Origin: G963674505 sp964575975
GTDB lineage: Bacteria; Desulfobacterota; Desulfobacteria; Desulfobacterales; SKZT01
Length of the DNA: 10,791 bases
Direction: 5' to 3'
Assembly (NCBI GenBank): GCA_964575975.1
Contig: CAZNTU010000189.1
Location: 1 to 10,791, forward strand
The position numbers and the translations under genes were made by a program. Within the stretch, counting starts at the first letter, position 1, and the number at the start of each line of letters is the position of its first letter. Positions 1 to 5,753 of the stretch are shown one piece after another. Under the pieces are notes generated by a model. That model did not search any database and had not been told where the DNA came from. It was given only the letters and a program-made list of their open reading frames with translations.

Positions 1-742
1 TCATGGCCATGCGTGCGAAGGTCTCGCGAACGTCGCGGCCGGAGGCGACCGGGTCCGGGTTGCCGTTCGGCCCTTCCGGGTTCACGTAGATCAGGCCCAT
101 CTGCACGGCGGCGAGCGGGTTTTCGAGATCCCTCTCGCCGGTGTAGCGCTTGTCCCCTAGCCACTCGGCCTCGGAACCCCAATAAATGTCCTCTTCCGGC
201 TCCCAAACGTCCTCGCGCCCGCCGCCGAAGCCGAAGGTCTTCAAACCCATCGACTCTATGGCGCAGTTGCCGGCGAGAATCATCAGGTCGGCCCAGGAGA
301 TTTTCCCGCCGTATTTCCGCTTGATCGGCCAGAGCAGACGGCGCGCCTTGTCGAGGTTCACGTTGTCCGGCCAGCTGTTGAGGGGCGCGAAACGTTGCGT
401 TCCGGACCCCGCTCCTCCCCGGCCGTCGCCCATGCGGTACGTGCCCGCGCTGTGCCACGCCATCCGAATGAAGAGCGGTCCGTAGTGACCGTAATCGGCC
501 GGCCACCAGTCCTGCGAATCGGTCATCAGCGCATATAGATCTTTCTTCACGGCCTCGAGATCGAGTTTCTCGAATTCCTCGGCGTAATTAAACGCCTCGT
601 CCATCGGATTGCTCAAGCGAGAATTCTGATGAAGAATTTTGAGGTTCAACTGGTTCGGCCACCAGTCCCGGTTCGACGTGCCGCCGCCGGAAATGGGTTT
701 TCCTGTCCTGCCCGTTACCGGGCACTTGCTTTCTTCCTTCAT
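1..742 (-). CDS. katG: Catalase-peroxidase KatG, N-terminal part (cut by window edge)
   Basis: This is a bifunctional heme enzyme that degrades hydrogen peroxide (catalase) and oxidises organic donors (peroxidase). The window holds its first 247 residues; the reading frame runs open past base 1, so about two thirds of a typical ~730-residue KatG lie outside. The distal heme pocket is visible: RMAWHSAGTYR at residues 93-103 gives Arg93, Trp96 and His97. LIYVNPEGPNGNPDP supplies the conserved Tyr219, and RETFARMAM supplies Met245. Trp96, Tyr219 and Met245 match the three residues that form the Met-Tyr-Trp adduct needed for catalase activity in known KatGs, so catalase function should be intact. 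The short N-terminus with CPVTG is usual for the family. The ATG at 742 is fixed by a strong AAAAGGAGG site 7 nt upstream. No signal peptide is seen, so it should be cytoplasmic. The upstream Fur/PerR-like box suggests iron- or peroxide-responsive control. Confidence 0.97.
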   Translation of the reverse strand, partial: MKEESKCPVTGRTGKPISGGGTSNRDWWPNQLNLKILHQNSRLSNPMDEAFNYAEEFEKLDLEAVKKDLYALMTDSQDWWPADYGHYGPLFIRMAWHSAGTYRMGDGRGGAGSGTQRFAPLNSWPDNVNLDKARRLLWPIKRKYGGKISWADLMILAGNCAIESMGLKTFGFGGGREDVWEPEEDIYWGSEAEWLGDKRYTGERDLENPLAAVQMGLIYVNPEGPNGNPDPVASGRDVRETFARMAM

Positions 743-749
743 AAAGTTT

Positions 750-758
750 CCTCCTTTT
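750..758 (-). promoter_or_regulatory. katG ribosome binding site
   Basis: On the minus strand the sequence reads AAAAGGAGG, followed by a 7-nt spacer and the ATG at 742. It is the strongest Shine-Dalgarno site in the window and fixes the KatG start. Confidence 0.85.
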
Positions 759-796
759 GTTGTCGGAACTTGCTTTTCAACGCCGGGACGGCCTTC

Positions 797-856
797 GGTT
801 CAGGCAAGGATTTCAACGACAGCCAGCCGCCGAGGCGTTATCCTGCTGCCTGAGCC
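797..856 (-). promoter_or_regulatory. Imperfect hairpin in the katG leader
   Basis: The arms 797-811 and 840-856 pair over about 14 bp: 797-806 with 847-856 (one A-C mismatch on the minus-strand RNA), then 807-811 with 840-844, separated by a 2-nt bulge at 845-846. A further 4 bp (815-818 with 836-839) sit inside, beyond a 3-nt bulge. The element lies 55 nt upstream of the katG start and downstream of the candidate operator and promoter, so it would be in the mRNA leader. No T-run follows on the minus strand, so it is not a simple terminator. It could stabilise the mRNA or act in post-transcriptional control. The pairing is seen; the role is inference. Confidence 0.45.
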
Positions 857-918
857 CCTAGGATGGCGGTTTCGATTCTTTTTTTATCGCTTGAAGTCCA
901 ACGCCCGCGCATCCTAAA

Positions 919-933
919 TGATAATTAGTTTCA
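919..933 (-). promoter_or_regulatory. Fur/PerR-type operator upstream of katG
   Basis: On the minus strand this reads TGAAACTAATTATCA. It matches 12 of 14 defined positions of the 7-1-7 inverted repeat TGATAATnATTATCA that is the classic Fur-box core, with one half-site perfect. It lies 177 bp upstream of the katG ATG and overlaps the -10 area of the candidate promoter at 933-960, as expected for a repressor site. Fur and PerR boxes are similar, and PerR often controls katG, so which regulator binds cannot be decided here. Confidence 0.55.
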
Positions 934-960
934 ATTAACATCGATTTTCTTTTCTGTCAA
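933..960 (-). promoter_or_regulatory. Candidate katG promoter (operator-proximal)
   Basis: A perfect TTGACA -35 hexamer lies at 955-960 on the minus strand. The -10 is weak: TTAATT at 16-bp spacing, or TAATTG at 17 bp. The -10 region runs into the Fur/PerR-like box at 919-933, which supports a repressible promoter. A transcript from here would carry a leader of about 180 nt including the hairpin at 797-856. Confidence 0.4.
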
Positions 961-1045
961 CTCCCGTTTTTCGCCCGATCTGTTTCGACAAGCGCTTCCG
1001 CCGCCCGATGCCCGATTGTTTCTAGCTATTCGCAATCCTTGAAAA

Positions 1046-1075
1046 AAAATAGAATGGGAACTCTCTTCTTGTCAA
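1046..1075 (-). promoter_or_regulatory. Second candidate minus-strand promoter toward katG
   Basis: TTGACA (1070-1075) and TATTTT (1046-1051, 4 of 6 matches to TATAAT) are separated by 18 bp on the minus strand. It points toward katG from about 300 bp upstream of the start codon and would give a long leader spanning the operator. Confidence 0.3.
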
Positions 1076-1090
1076 CGAAAATACAGCGGC

Positions 1091-1159
1091 ATTCCATTCA
1101 GTCGTACGATGGAATTCGGGATTCCGAACCGTGTATTCCGGTTCGTGCGCTGGGGAATC
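1091..1159. repeat. Cluster of inverted repeats upstream of the plus-strand promoter
   Basis: Three dyads are packed together. ATTCCAT (1091-1097) faces ATGGAAT (1109-1115) across 11 nt. GAACCG (1126-1131) faces CGGTTC (1139-1144) across 7 nt. Around that inner pair, GATTCC (1120-1125) faces GGAATC (1154-1159). They end 12 bp before the TTGACA at 1172, a place where activator or repressor sites are common. No specific regulator is recognised. Confidence 0.4.
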
Positions 1160-1171
1160 AAGACAATTTTC

Positions 1172-1201
1172 TTGACAATAAGCGAATTTTTTACCCATAA
1201 T
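1172..1201 (+). promoter_or_regulatory. Candidate sigma-70 promoter on the plus strand
   Basis: TTGACA (1172-1177, perfect) and CATAAT (1196-1201, 5 of 6) are separated by 18 bp. By hexamer match it is the best promoter in the window. It points toward 1210 and beyond, where no convincing gene follows, so its transcript would run antisense into the acyltransferase gene that ends at 1388. Confidence 0.4.
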
Positions 1202-1387
1202 TTTTTCTGGTTATAACGGATTTGGGGGATGCATCGAGAGAACGCTGCAGGGGGTTTGTCAATGGCGATTCTCCCGGCATCTTCGAAGGCGCATTCGCGT
1301 CAAGGTTCGGTAGGAACGCGCTGAAAGCGCAAGACCGGAATATGGAAAAACACCGTTATCGCGAACAATATTACAAACCGGCAGCGT

Positions 1388-2188
1388 TCAAGGAAAAGCG
1401 TCGCCTGCCGCATTGCACGGGCCGACAATCTTTTCCTCCATCATCGAACGAACCTTCGACACGGTTTCCGAAACCGAACGGTCACCGTCCATCCCCGTAG
1501 GAAGAACCTCCCCGACGCATTCCACTTCGACGGTATTTTGCACGCACGTGTCGAACAAAAACCTTCCCGGCCGAAACAGGCGGTCGGTGTTCCGGACGAG
1601 AAGCACCTTGATCGGCGCGCCGCATCTTAGTGCGATCTTAAACACTCCCGGGCTGAATTTGCCGATCTTGCCGTCCGTGCTCCGCCTTCCCTCCGGAAAC
1701 ACGAACAAATTTCCGCCCGTCGCCAAATAATTCGGAAGGTCCTCGATCCGTTCCAGCATCAATCCTCCGAGTTTTCCGTTCGTGGTGGACGGGAGATAGC
1801 CCGATCGGTTCAAAATCCATCCGAATACGGGAACCCTGAAGAAGGCGCTCTTAACGACGGTTTTTTGCCTTTCGAAAAGGGAAACCAGCAGAATGGGGTC
1901 CAAATAGGAGAGGTGGTTGGAAACGATGATGGAGGATCGGATGGCGAAAACCCGCTCGTCGATGTGGATTCTCAGGCCGGGGGTCGCAGTCCGGACAAGG
2001 CGGAAGAAGATCCTGTAGAATAAATGGTTCGCCTTCTGAAAGCCAAGTTCGCGGTTTTTCGAGAAGAACGCGGCCCAAAGATGCAACGGAAGGAAAAAAA
2101 GAAGATAACCGAATATGAACCACGCCCAGAAAACCAAGGTTAAGACCAGGTCGGTCCCCGGCTTGAGATATTTGGCGATCGCGGGCAT
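1388..2188 (-). CDS. PlsC-like 1-acylglycerol-3-phosphate acyltransferase (LPLAT family)
   Basis: This 266-residue membrane enzyme transfers an acyl chain from acyl-ACP or acyl-CoA to a glycerophospholipid or glycolipid hydroxyl. A hydrophobic segment at residues 14-38 anchors it at the inner membrane. The catalytic HX4D motif is in SNHLSYLDP (His92, Asp97), and the acceptor-binding motif is FPEGRRS (164-170). Length fits the PlsC family. It is the last gene of the ACP-ketosynthase-acyltransferase run, and its ATG lies 17 bp past the ketosynthase stop. The ATG at 2188 has no clear ribosome binding site. A TTG at 2209 overlaps the ketosynthase stop as TTGA and would add 7 residues by translational coupling. 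Further in-frame upstream sequence only shadows the ketosynthase gene. Aryl-polyene clusters carry a similar acyltransferase, so the acceptor may not be lysophosphatidate. Confidence 0.88.
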   Translation of the reverse strand: MPAIAKYLKPGTDLVLTLVFWAWFIFGYLLFFLPLHLWAAFFSKNRELGFQKANHLFYRIFFRLVRTATPGLRIHIDERVFAIRSSIIVSNHLSYLDPILLVSLFERQKTVVKSAFFRVPVFGWILNRSGYLPSTTNGKLGGLMLERIEDLPNYLATGGNLFVFPEGRRSTDGKIGKFSPGVFKIALRCGAPIKVLLVRNTDRLFRPGRFLFDTCVQNTVEVECVGEVLPTGMDGDRSVSETVSKVRSMMEEKIVGPCNAAGDAFP

Positions 2189-2205
2189 CGAAAAAGCGGA
2201 CGGAC

Positions 2206-3438
2206 TCAAATCTTTTTCAACAGAAGACAGGTGTTCACGCCGCCGAAGGCGAAGTTCTGTACCGCTGCGATCTTGATTTCGGCGTCGATCGGTTCCGTCA
2301 CGTGCCTGAGCATGGCGCACCGTTTGTCGATCTCCTCCAGATTGAGCGTGGGGGCGACGAATTTCTTGTCCAGCATGTACAGAACCAGCATGGTCTCTAT
2401 GACGCCGCATGTTCCCATGGTATGCCCCATGTAGCTTTTCAGGCCCGTCACGTACGGCGAGTCGCCGTAGACCCCGTGGACCGCCTGGGCCTCGATCACG
2501 TCGCCCATTTTTGTTCCGGTGGCGTGGGCGCTGATCAAATCGACTTCGCCCGGACCGATTCCCGCGCTTTTCAAACCCAGCCGGATGGTTTCGCCGATTC
2601 CCTTGGAATTGGGCAGGATCAGATCGCCTCCGTTGTTGTTGCAGGAGAAACCGATTACCTCCCCCAGGATTTCGGCCCCGCGCTTTTTCGCGGCCTCGTA
2701 TTCTTCGAGAAGCACCGCTCCTCCGCCCTCACCGACGACAAGGCCGTCGCGGCGGGCGTCGAACGGCCGGGGCGTTTTGGAAGGGGAATCGTTGAACGCG
2801 GTGGAGCAGGCCAGCAGATTGTCGAACACCGCCACCGTCGTGGTGTCGTACTCGTCCGCCCCGCCGCAGACCATGGCGTCCTGCATGCCGAACTTTACCA
2901 TTTCGTAGCCGAATCCGATGGACTGGCTGCTGGTGGTGCATGCCGTGGAGGAGGAGATCACCCGACCCGTAATCCCGAACATCTTGGTGATGTTCACCGC
3001 CGTGGTATGCGTCATCGATCGTAGGTAATCCACGGCGCCGATGCTGGAATACGCCTCCCTCGAACCGCCGAAAAAGGTCTTGTAGATGTTTCTCTGTACG
3101 GTGGGGCTTCCATGGGTGGAGCCGAACGCCACGCCAAGTCTTCCGGACCCCGCGAAATTTTCGTCGAGCCCCGCCTGCTCCAGCACTTCCTTGACCACTT
3201 GGCAGGCGTAGTAGGCGACCGGCCCCATGGTTTTTCGGAAACTTCGCTTGAAATCGTACTCGACCGGATAATCTACGGTCCCGAACACCTTGGAATGGAT
3301 ATGCCGGGTCAGCAATCCGTCGTCCCGCAACGGCTTCACTCCCGAGATTCCGTTTTGGAGACTGTGCAAAACCTGCTTTTTTCCGTGCCCGATCGGCGTC
3401 AAAATCGACCCGGCGGTTATTACGACTCTTCTTTCCAT
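2206..3438 (-). CDS. Beta-ketoacyl-ACP synthase, FabF-like (aryl-polyene-type)
   Basis: This 410-residue thiolase-fold enzyme joins an acyl chain on its cysteine with malonyl-ACP by decarboxylative condensation. The Cys-His-His set is complete: Cys167 in SSSTACTTSSQ, His305 in SAHATGTKMGD, His339 in KSYMGHTMGTCG (with Lys334), and the C-terminal NFAFGGVN at 395-402. The active-site cysteine and GHT contexts, as I recall them, are closer to the ketosynthases of aryl-polyene clusters than to housekeeping FabF. The second motif reads HATGT where most have HGTGT or HGTST. The ATG at 3438 is chosen because GGGAG lies 4 nt upstream; a GTG at 3468 has no such site. It follows the ACP gene by 42 bp, so ACP and ketosynthase are probably co-transcribed partners. 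Cytoplasmic. Confidence 0.93.
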   Translation of the reverse strand: MERRVVITAGSILTPIGHGKKQVLHSLQNGISGVKPLRDDGLLTRHIHSKVFGTVDYPVEYDFKRSFRKTMGPVAYYACQVVKEVLEQAGLDENFAGSGRLGVAFGSTHGSPTVQRNIYKTFFGGSREAYSSIGAVDYLRSMTHTTAVNITKMFGITGRVISSSTACTTSSQSIGFGYEMVKFGMQDAMVCGGADEYDTTTVAVFDNLLACSTAFNDSPSKTPRPFDARRDGLVVGEGGGAVLLEEYEAAKKRGAEILGEVIGFSCNNNGGDLILPNSKGIGETIRLGLKSAGIGPGEVDLISAHATGTKMGDVIEAQAVHGVYGDSPYVTGLKSYMGHTMGTCGVIETMLVLYMLDKKFVAPTLNLEEIDKRCAMLRHVTEPIDAEIKIAAVQNFAFGGVNTCLLLKKI

Positions 3439-3480
3439 TCCGCTCCCGGAAAACCGATCAAACGCCACCCCGAAAGCCGT

Positions 3481-3741
3481 TCACGATCCGACGGCCGCCA
3501 TTTTCTCGATGTAGGCGCAAACCTGGTTGATGGTCCTTACGTCCATGGCCATTTTCTTCTGCTCCTGGGTCAGGGAGAAACCGAGCATTCTCTCGATCTC
3601 CACCAGAAGCTCGATGGCGTCGATGCTGTCGAATTCGTACGTTTCCCTGAGATCCGCGTCCTCGTCCGGATTTTCGATCTCGAACTTCTCCTCGAATATC
3701 CGGTTCAATTCGGCCAATATGTGCTCGCGATTCAGTTTCAT
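3481..3741 (-). CDS. Acyl carrier protein
   Basis: This 86-residue acidic, helical protein carries growing acyl chains on phosphopantetheine. The attachment serine is Ser39 in FDSIDAIELL, the ACP DS[LI] signature, followed by the recognition-helix sequence LLVEIERMLGFSL. Length is typical for a discrete ACP. It sits directly upstream of the ketosynthase and most likely serves it. The ATG at 3741 was chosen because it gives a normal ACP N-terminus, but AGGA lies only 1 nt before it. A TTG at 3762 would add 7 residues and overlaps the stop of a short upstream frame (see findings), so the start is uncertain. It is unlikely to be the housekeeping AcpP, which has DSLD and usually sits with fabD, fabG and fabF. 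Confidence 0.92.
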   Translation of the reverse strand: MKLNREHILAELNRIFEEKFEIENPDEDADLRETYEFDSIDAIELLVEIERMLGFSLTQEQKKMAMDVRTINQVCAYIEKMAAVGS

Positions 3742-3934
3742 ATCCTGGATTCTATTCGTCAAAAAAGGATCAAATCAAATCTTGCCGTCGTCATTGCCCT
3801 CTATTTCATACTTCAGCGACCAAATAGATCAGGCAGATTAATGGAACAGTCGCCTTCAAGTCAAGTCTCAACACGAAAACGGGACGCTTCCGCCGAAAGA
3901 GCGAAAAGGCGGGAGGGTCGAGCGAAGAAAACGT
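3742..3934. other. Gap between glycosyltransferase and ACP genes
   Basis: These 193 bp separate two minus-strand genes. A weak 5-bp CCGCC/GGCGG pair (3890-3894 with 3908-3912) has no T-run. No convincing promoter hexamers are seen, so read-through from the glycosyltransferase gene is possible. A 12-codon frame (3759-3794, minus) precedes the ACP. Confidence 0.4.
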
Positions 3935-4654
3935 CTACCATTTTCTTCGAATCGACGCTGGAACGACGATCCTTTGGAGTATCAGCCATGAAAACGTATT
4001 CGAATTCCTGCAAAAATCGATGAAAGGGCGGAAATGGGAAATTCTTCGCCCTTTGGGTTTGTAGTCCACCCCGATGGGCGCTTCGAAAACGGGAATTCCT
4101 TTCCAGCCCGCTCTCGCCAATATTTCCACCTCGAACTGAAAACGCTTCGACCCCGCTCCGAGTCGCAGGACCTCCGGAAGAGGATACAGGCGGAATCCGC
4201 TTTGGGAGTCGGATATTTTCGGGCCACCTGAAAGGCGGACCCAGAAATTGGAGAATATTCTTCCGAATCGGCTGGTCCAGGGTACCGCTTCGCCTGTCAT
4301 TCCGGTCCTTGCGCCAACGACGATAGGGCGAACTCCCTCGGGGACCGCGTTCAGCAGCGAGGGGGCGTCCGACGGATCGTGCTGCCCGTCGGCATCCAGG
4401 GTCAAACCCCACCGGTGCGTCCTGGACGCCTCCGAAAAACCGGTAAGGAGCGCCGCGCCCTTTCCCTTGTTGTATCGGTGGCTCACGACCCGGACCCCTG
4501 CGACGCCTTGGACCCGGCGCCGGGAACCGTCGGTCGAGCCGTCATCGATCACGATGACGGGCGCGCCAAGCTCCAACGCCTTGCGGGCGACCTCCCCCAC
4601 CGTCCCTTCATGGTTGTAGACCGGTATGATCACGCAAAAATCGGATACGGACAT
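3935..4654 (-). CDS. Family 2 glycosyltransferase (dolichol-phosphate-mannose-synthase-like)
   Basis: This 239-residue GT-A enzyme transfers a sugar from a nucleotide-sugar donor, often to a lipid-linked acceptor. The family motifs are in order: CVIIPVYNHEGTV at the N-terminus, IDDGSTDGS (36-44) for nucleotide binding, NKGKGAAL (62-69), the metal-binding DADGQHDP (87-94) and the acceptor-side SDSQSGFRLYP (148-158). There is no signal peptide and only a modestly hydrophobic C-terminus, so it should act on the cytoplasmic face. The ATG at 4654 is set by GGAGG at 4663-4667 with 8-nt spacing; the upstream in-frame extension has no such site and no family similarity. It heads the minus-strand run with ACP, ketosynthase and acyltransferase and is divergent from mipA. 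In aryl-polyene clusters a GT2 domain can be fused to an acyltransferase; here they are separate. The substrate is unknown. Confidence 0.92.
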   Translation of the reverse strand: MSVSDFCVIIPVYNHEGTVGEVARKALELGAPVIVIDDGSTDGSRRRVQGVAGVRVVSHRYNKGKGAALLTGFSEASRTHRWGLTLDADGQHDPSDAPSLLNAVPEGVRPIVVGARTGMTGEAVPWTSRFGRIFSNFWVRLSGGPKISDSQSGFRLYPLPEVLRLGAGSKRFQFEVEILARAGWKGIPVFEAPIGVDYKPKGRRISHFRPFIDFCRNSNTFSWLILQRIVVPASIRRKW

Positions 4655-4662
4655 TAATTCGA

Positions 4663-4667
4663 CCTCC
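4663..4667 (-). promoter_or_regulatory. Ribosome binding site deciding the glycosyltransferase start
   Basis: GGAGG on the minus strand lies 8 nt before the ATG at 4654. It favours this start over in-frame codons up to 4786. Confidence 0.75.
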
Positions 4668-4751
4668 GACGATAACCAGAGCTTTCCGTTTATCGATCGC
4701 CAATTGTTGGGTGCTCGATTATCCCAATTTTCCGTCAAAATCAATCCCGAG

Positions 4752-4780
4752 TTGATAAAAAGCGGTTTGGCTGATATGAG
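4752..4780 (+). promoter_or_regulatory. Candidate promoter of the mipA-like gene
   Basis: TTGATA (4752-4757, 5 of 6) and TATGAG (4775-4780, 4 of 6) are separated by exactly 17 bp, about 90 bp before the start codon. The 213-bp divergent gap (4655-4867) must also hold the glycosyltransferase promoter; TTGATT and GATAAT on its minus strand are only 15 bp apart, so I do not call it. Confidence 0.35.
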
Positions 4781-4867
4781 AACCATTTCGTTTCAATGTT
4801 TCCGATCCCGAAACAATCAAGATTGGAGCCGATCTTATATTCCAACGCAAAAATGCGAGAACGAAAA

Positions 4868-5731
4868 ATGAAAAACATCAAGAAAGCGGTTGTCCGCATC
4901 CCCGTTCTGTTGCTACTGTTTATTTCCGTTCCAAGCCTGGCCTTCTGCGAAGAGCCTCCCGAAAAACCGCTCTGGGAGTTCGTGCTTTTCAACGGAGCGG
5001 CGGCGATTCCCCACTACAGGGGCTCCGACGAGCACAGCTGGTATGTCGTTCCTCTTCCTTATCTCATTTACAGAGGCGAGTTTCTTAGAATCAATCGCGA
5101 GGGACTCCGGGGGGTTTTCCTGGACACGGAGCATTTCGAGACCAGCATTTCGCTGTGGGGCGCCCCGCCCGTCGACGACAACGACGCCCGAGAGGGAATG
5201 CCCGACCTGGACGCCATGTTCGAAGTCGGCCCCGCGTTGAAATGGTACCCGTTCGGACGCGCCACAAAGCATTCCCTTTACTTCAGGCTCGCCTGCCGTG
5301 CCGCGTTCTCGGCCGACTTCGACGATGGGCTGGATGTTTCCTACGAGGGGCTTAAATACGGCCTGAACCTGATCTACGAAAACAACAGCCTTTTCGAAGA
5401 GCACGACGTTGGATTCGGATTCAACGCCGGTATCGACTTTGCCAACAGCGAACTTCACGGCTATTTCTACGACGTGCCGACACAATACGTTCGAGAGGAC
5501 CGTCCCTTCTACGAAGCCGACAGCGGATACTCCGGATTCTCGCTCGCCGCGTCCCTGAGCAAGAAACTGAACGACCGCTTTTCGCTGGGCTTCTATTCCC
5601 GTTGGGACAACCTCTCCGGCGCGGTCTACGAGGACAGCCCCCTTGTGAAAAAGGAGGACAACTTCACGGTGGGCGCGGCATTGGTCTGGAAAATCATGGA
5701 ATCGAAAACCAAGGTGAAATGGGAGGAATAA
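4868..5731 (+). CDS. MipA/OmpV-family outer-membrane beta-barrel protein
   Basis: The 287-residue precursor has a signal peptide: basic MKNIKK, a hydrophobic core PVLLLLFISVPSLA, and likely cleavage near residues 24-27. The sequence before Cys27 (LAF) does not fit a lipobox. The hallmark PHYRGSDEHSWYVVPLPYL (48-66) and the following IYRGEFLRINREGLRG are typical of MipA/OmpV, and the rest shows alternating hydrophobic and aromatic strands suited to a beta-barrel. In E. coli MipA links the murein hydrolase MltA to PBP1B; other members are porin-like or induced by stress, so the exact role here is open. The ATG at 4868 is chosen because the signal peptide begins there, although only a weak GAGA lies upstream. 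It is the only plus-strand gene inside the lipid locus, divergent from the glycosyltransferase and convergent with the kinase fusion, 22 bp apart. Confidence 0.88.
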   Translation: MKNIKKAVVRIPVLLLLFISVPSLAFCEEPPEKPLWEFVLFNGAAAIPHYRGSDEHSWYVVPLPYLIYRGEFLRINREGLRGVFLDTEHFETSISLWGAPPVDDNDAREGMPDLDAMFEVGPALKWYPFGRATKHSLYFRLACRAAFSADFDDGLDVSYEGLKYGLNLIYENNSLFEEHDVGFGFNAGIDFANSELHGYFYDVPTQYVREDRPFYEADSGYSGFSLAASLSKKLNDRFSLGFYSRWDNLSGAVYEDSPLVKKEDNFTVGAALVWKIMESKTKVKWEE

Positions 5732-5753
5732 AACCGGGAGCGTTATGGTCTCG

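Larger units (their letters stand above)
743..1387. other. Gene-free control region between katG and the acyltransferase
   Basis: This stretch of about 645 bp has no open frame with both a good start and a recognisable product. It holds the katG control signals described separately, the plus-strand promoter at 1172-1201, inverted repeats at 1091-1115 and 1120-1159, and AT-rich tracts at 1041-1050 and 1187-1206. A short GCGCT-GAA-AGCGC hairpin at 1318-1330 has no T-run, so I see no clear terminator for the acyltransferase gene that ends at 1388. Confidence 0.7.

Noticed and set aside
1318..1330. GCGCT-GAA-AGCGC hairpin as terminator of the acyltransferase gene
   Set aside because: The stem is only 5 bp and no T-run follows on either strand.
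1222..1500. 92-residue plus-strand open frame from a TTG
   Set aside because: It has no ribosome binding site at the proper distance, a composition unlike a folded protein, and over 110 bp overlap with the end of the acyltransferase gene.
2302..3024. Long plus-strand frame opposite the ketosynthase
   Set aside because: It is antisense to a gene with intact catalytic motifs, it is rich in His, Gly and Arg as expected for a shadow frame, and it has no recognisable domain.
3112..4023. 303-residue plus-strand frame across ketosynthase, ACP and gap
   Set aside because: It runs antisense through two clear genes and has no domain or ribosome binding site.
3861..4654. Frameshift or extension at the C-terminus of the glycosyltransferase
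   Set aside because: The second frame over 3861-4412 is a shadow. The 239-residue protein carries the full motif set and ends naturally at 3935.
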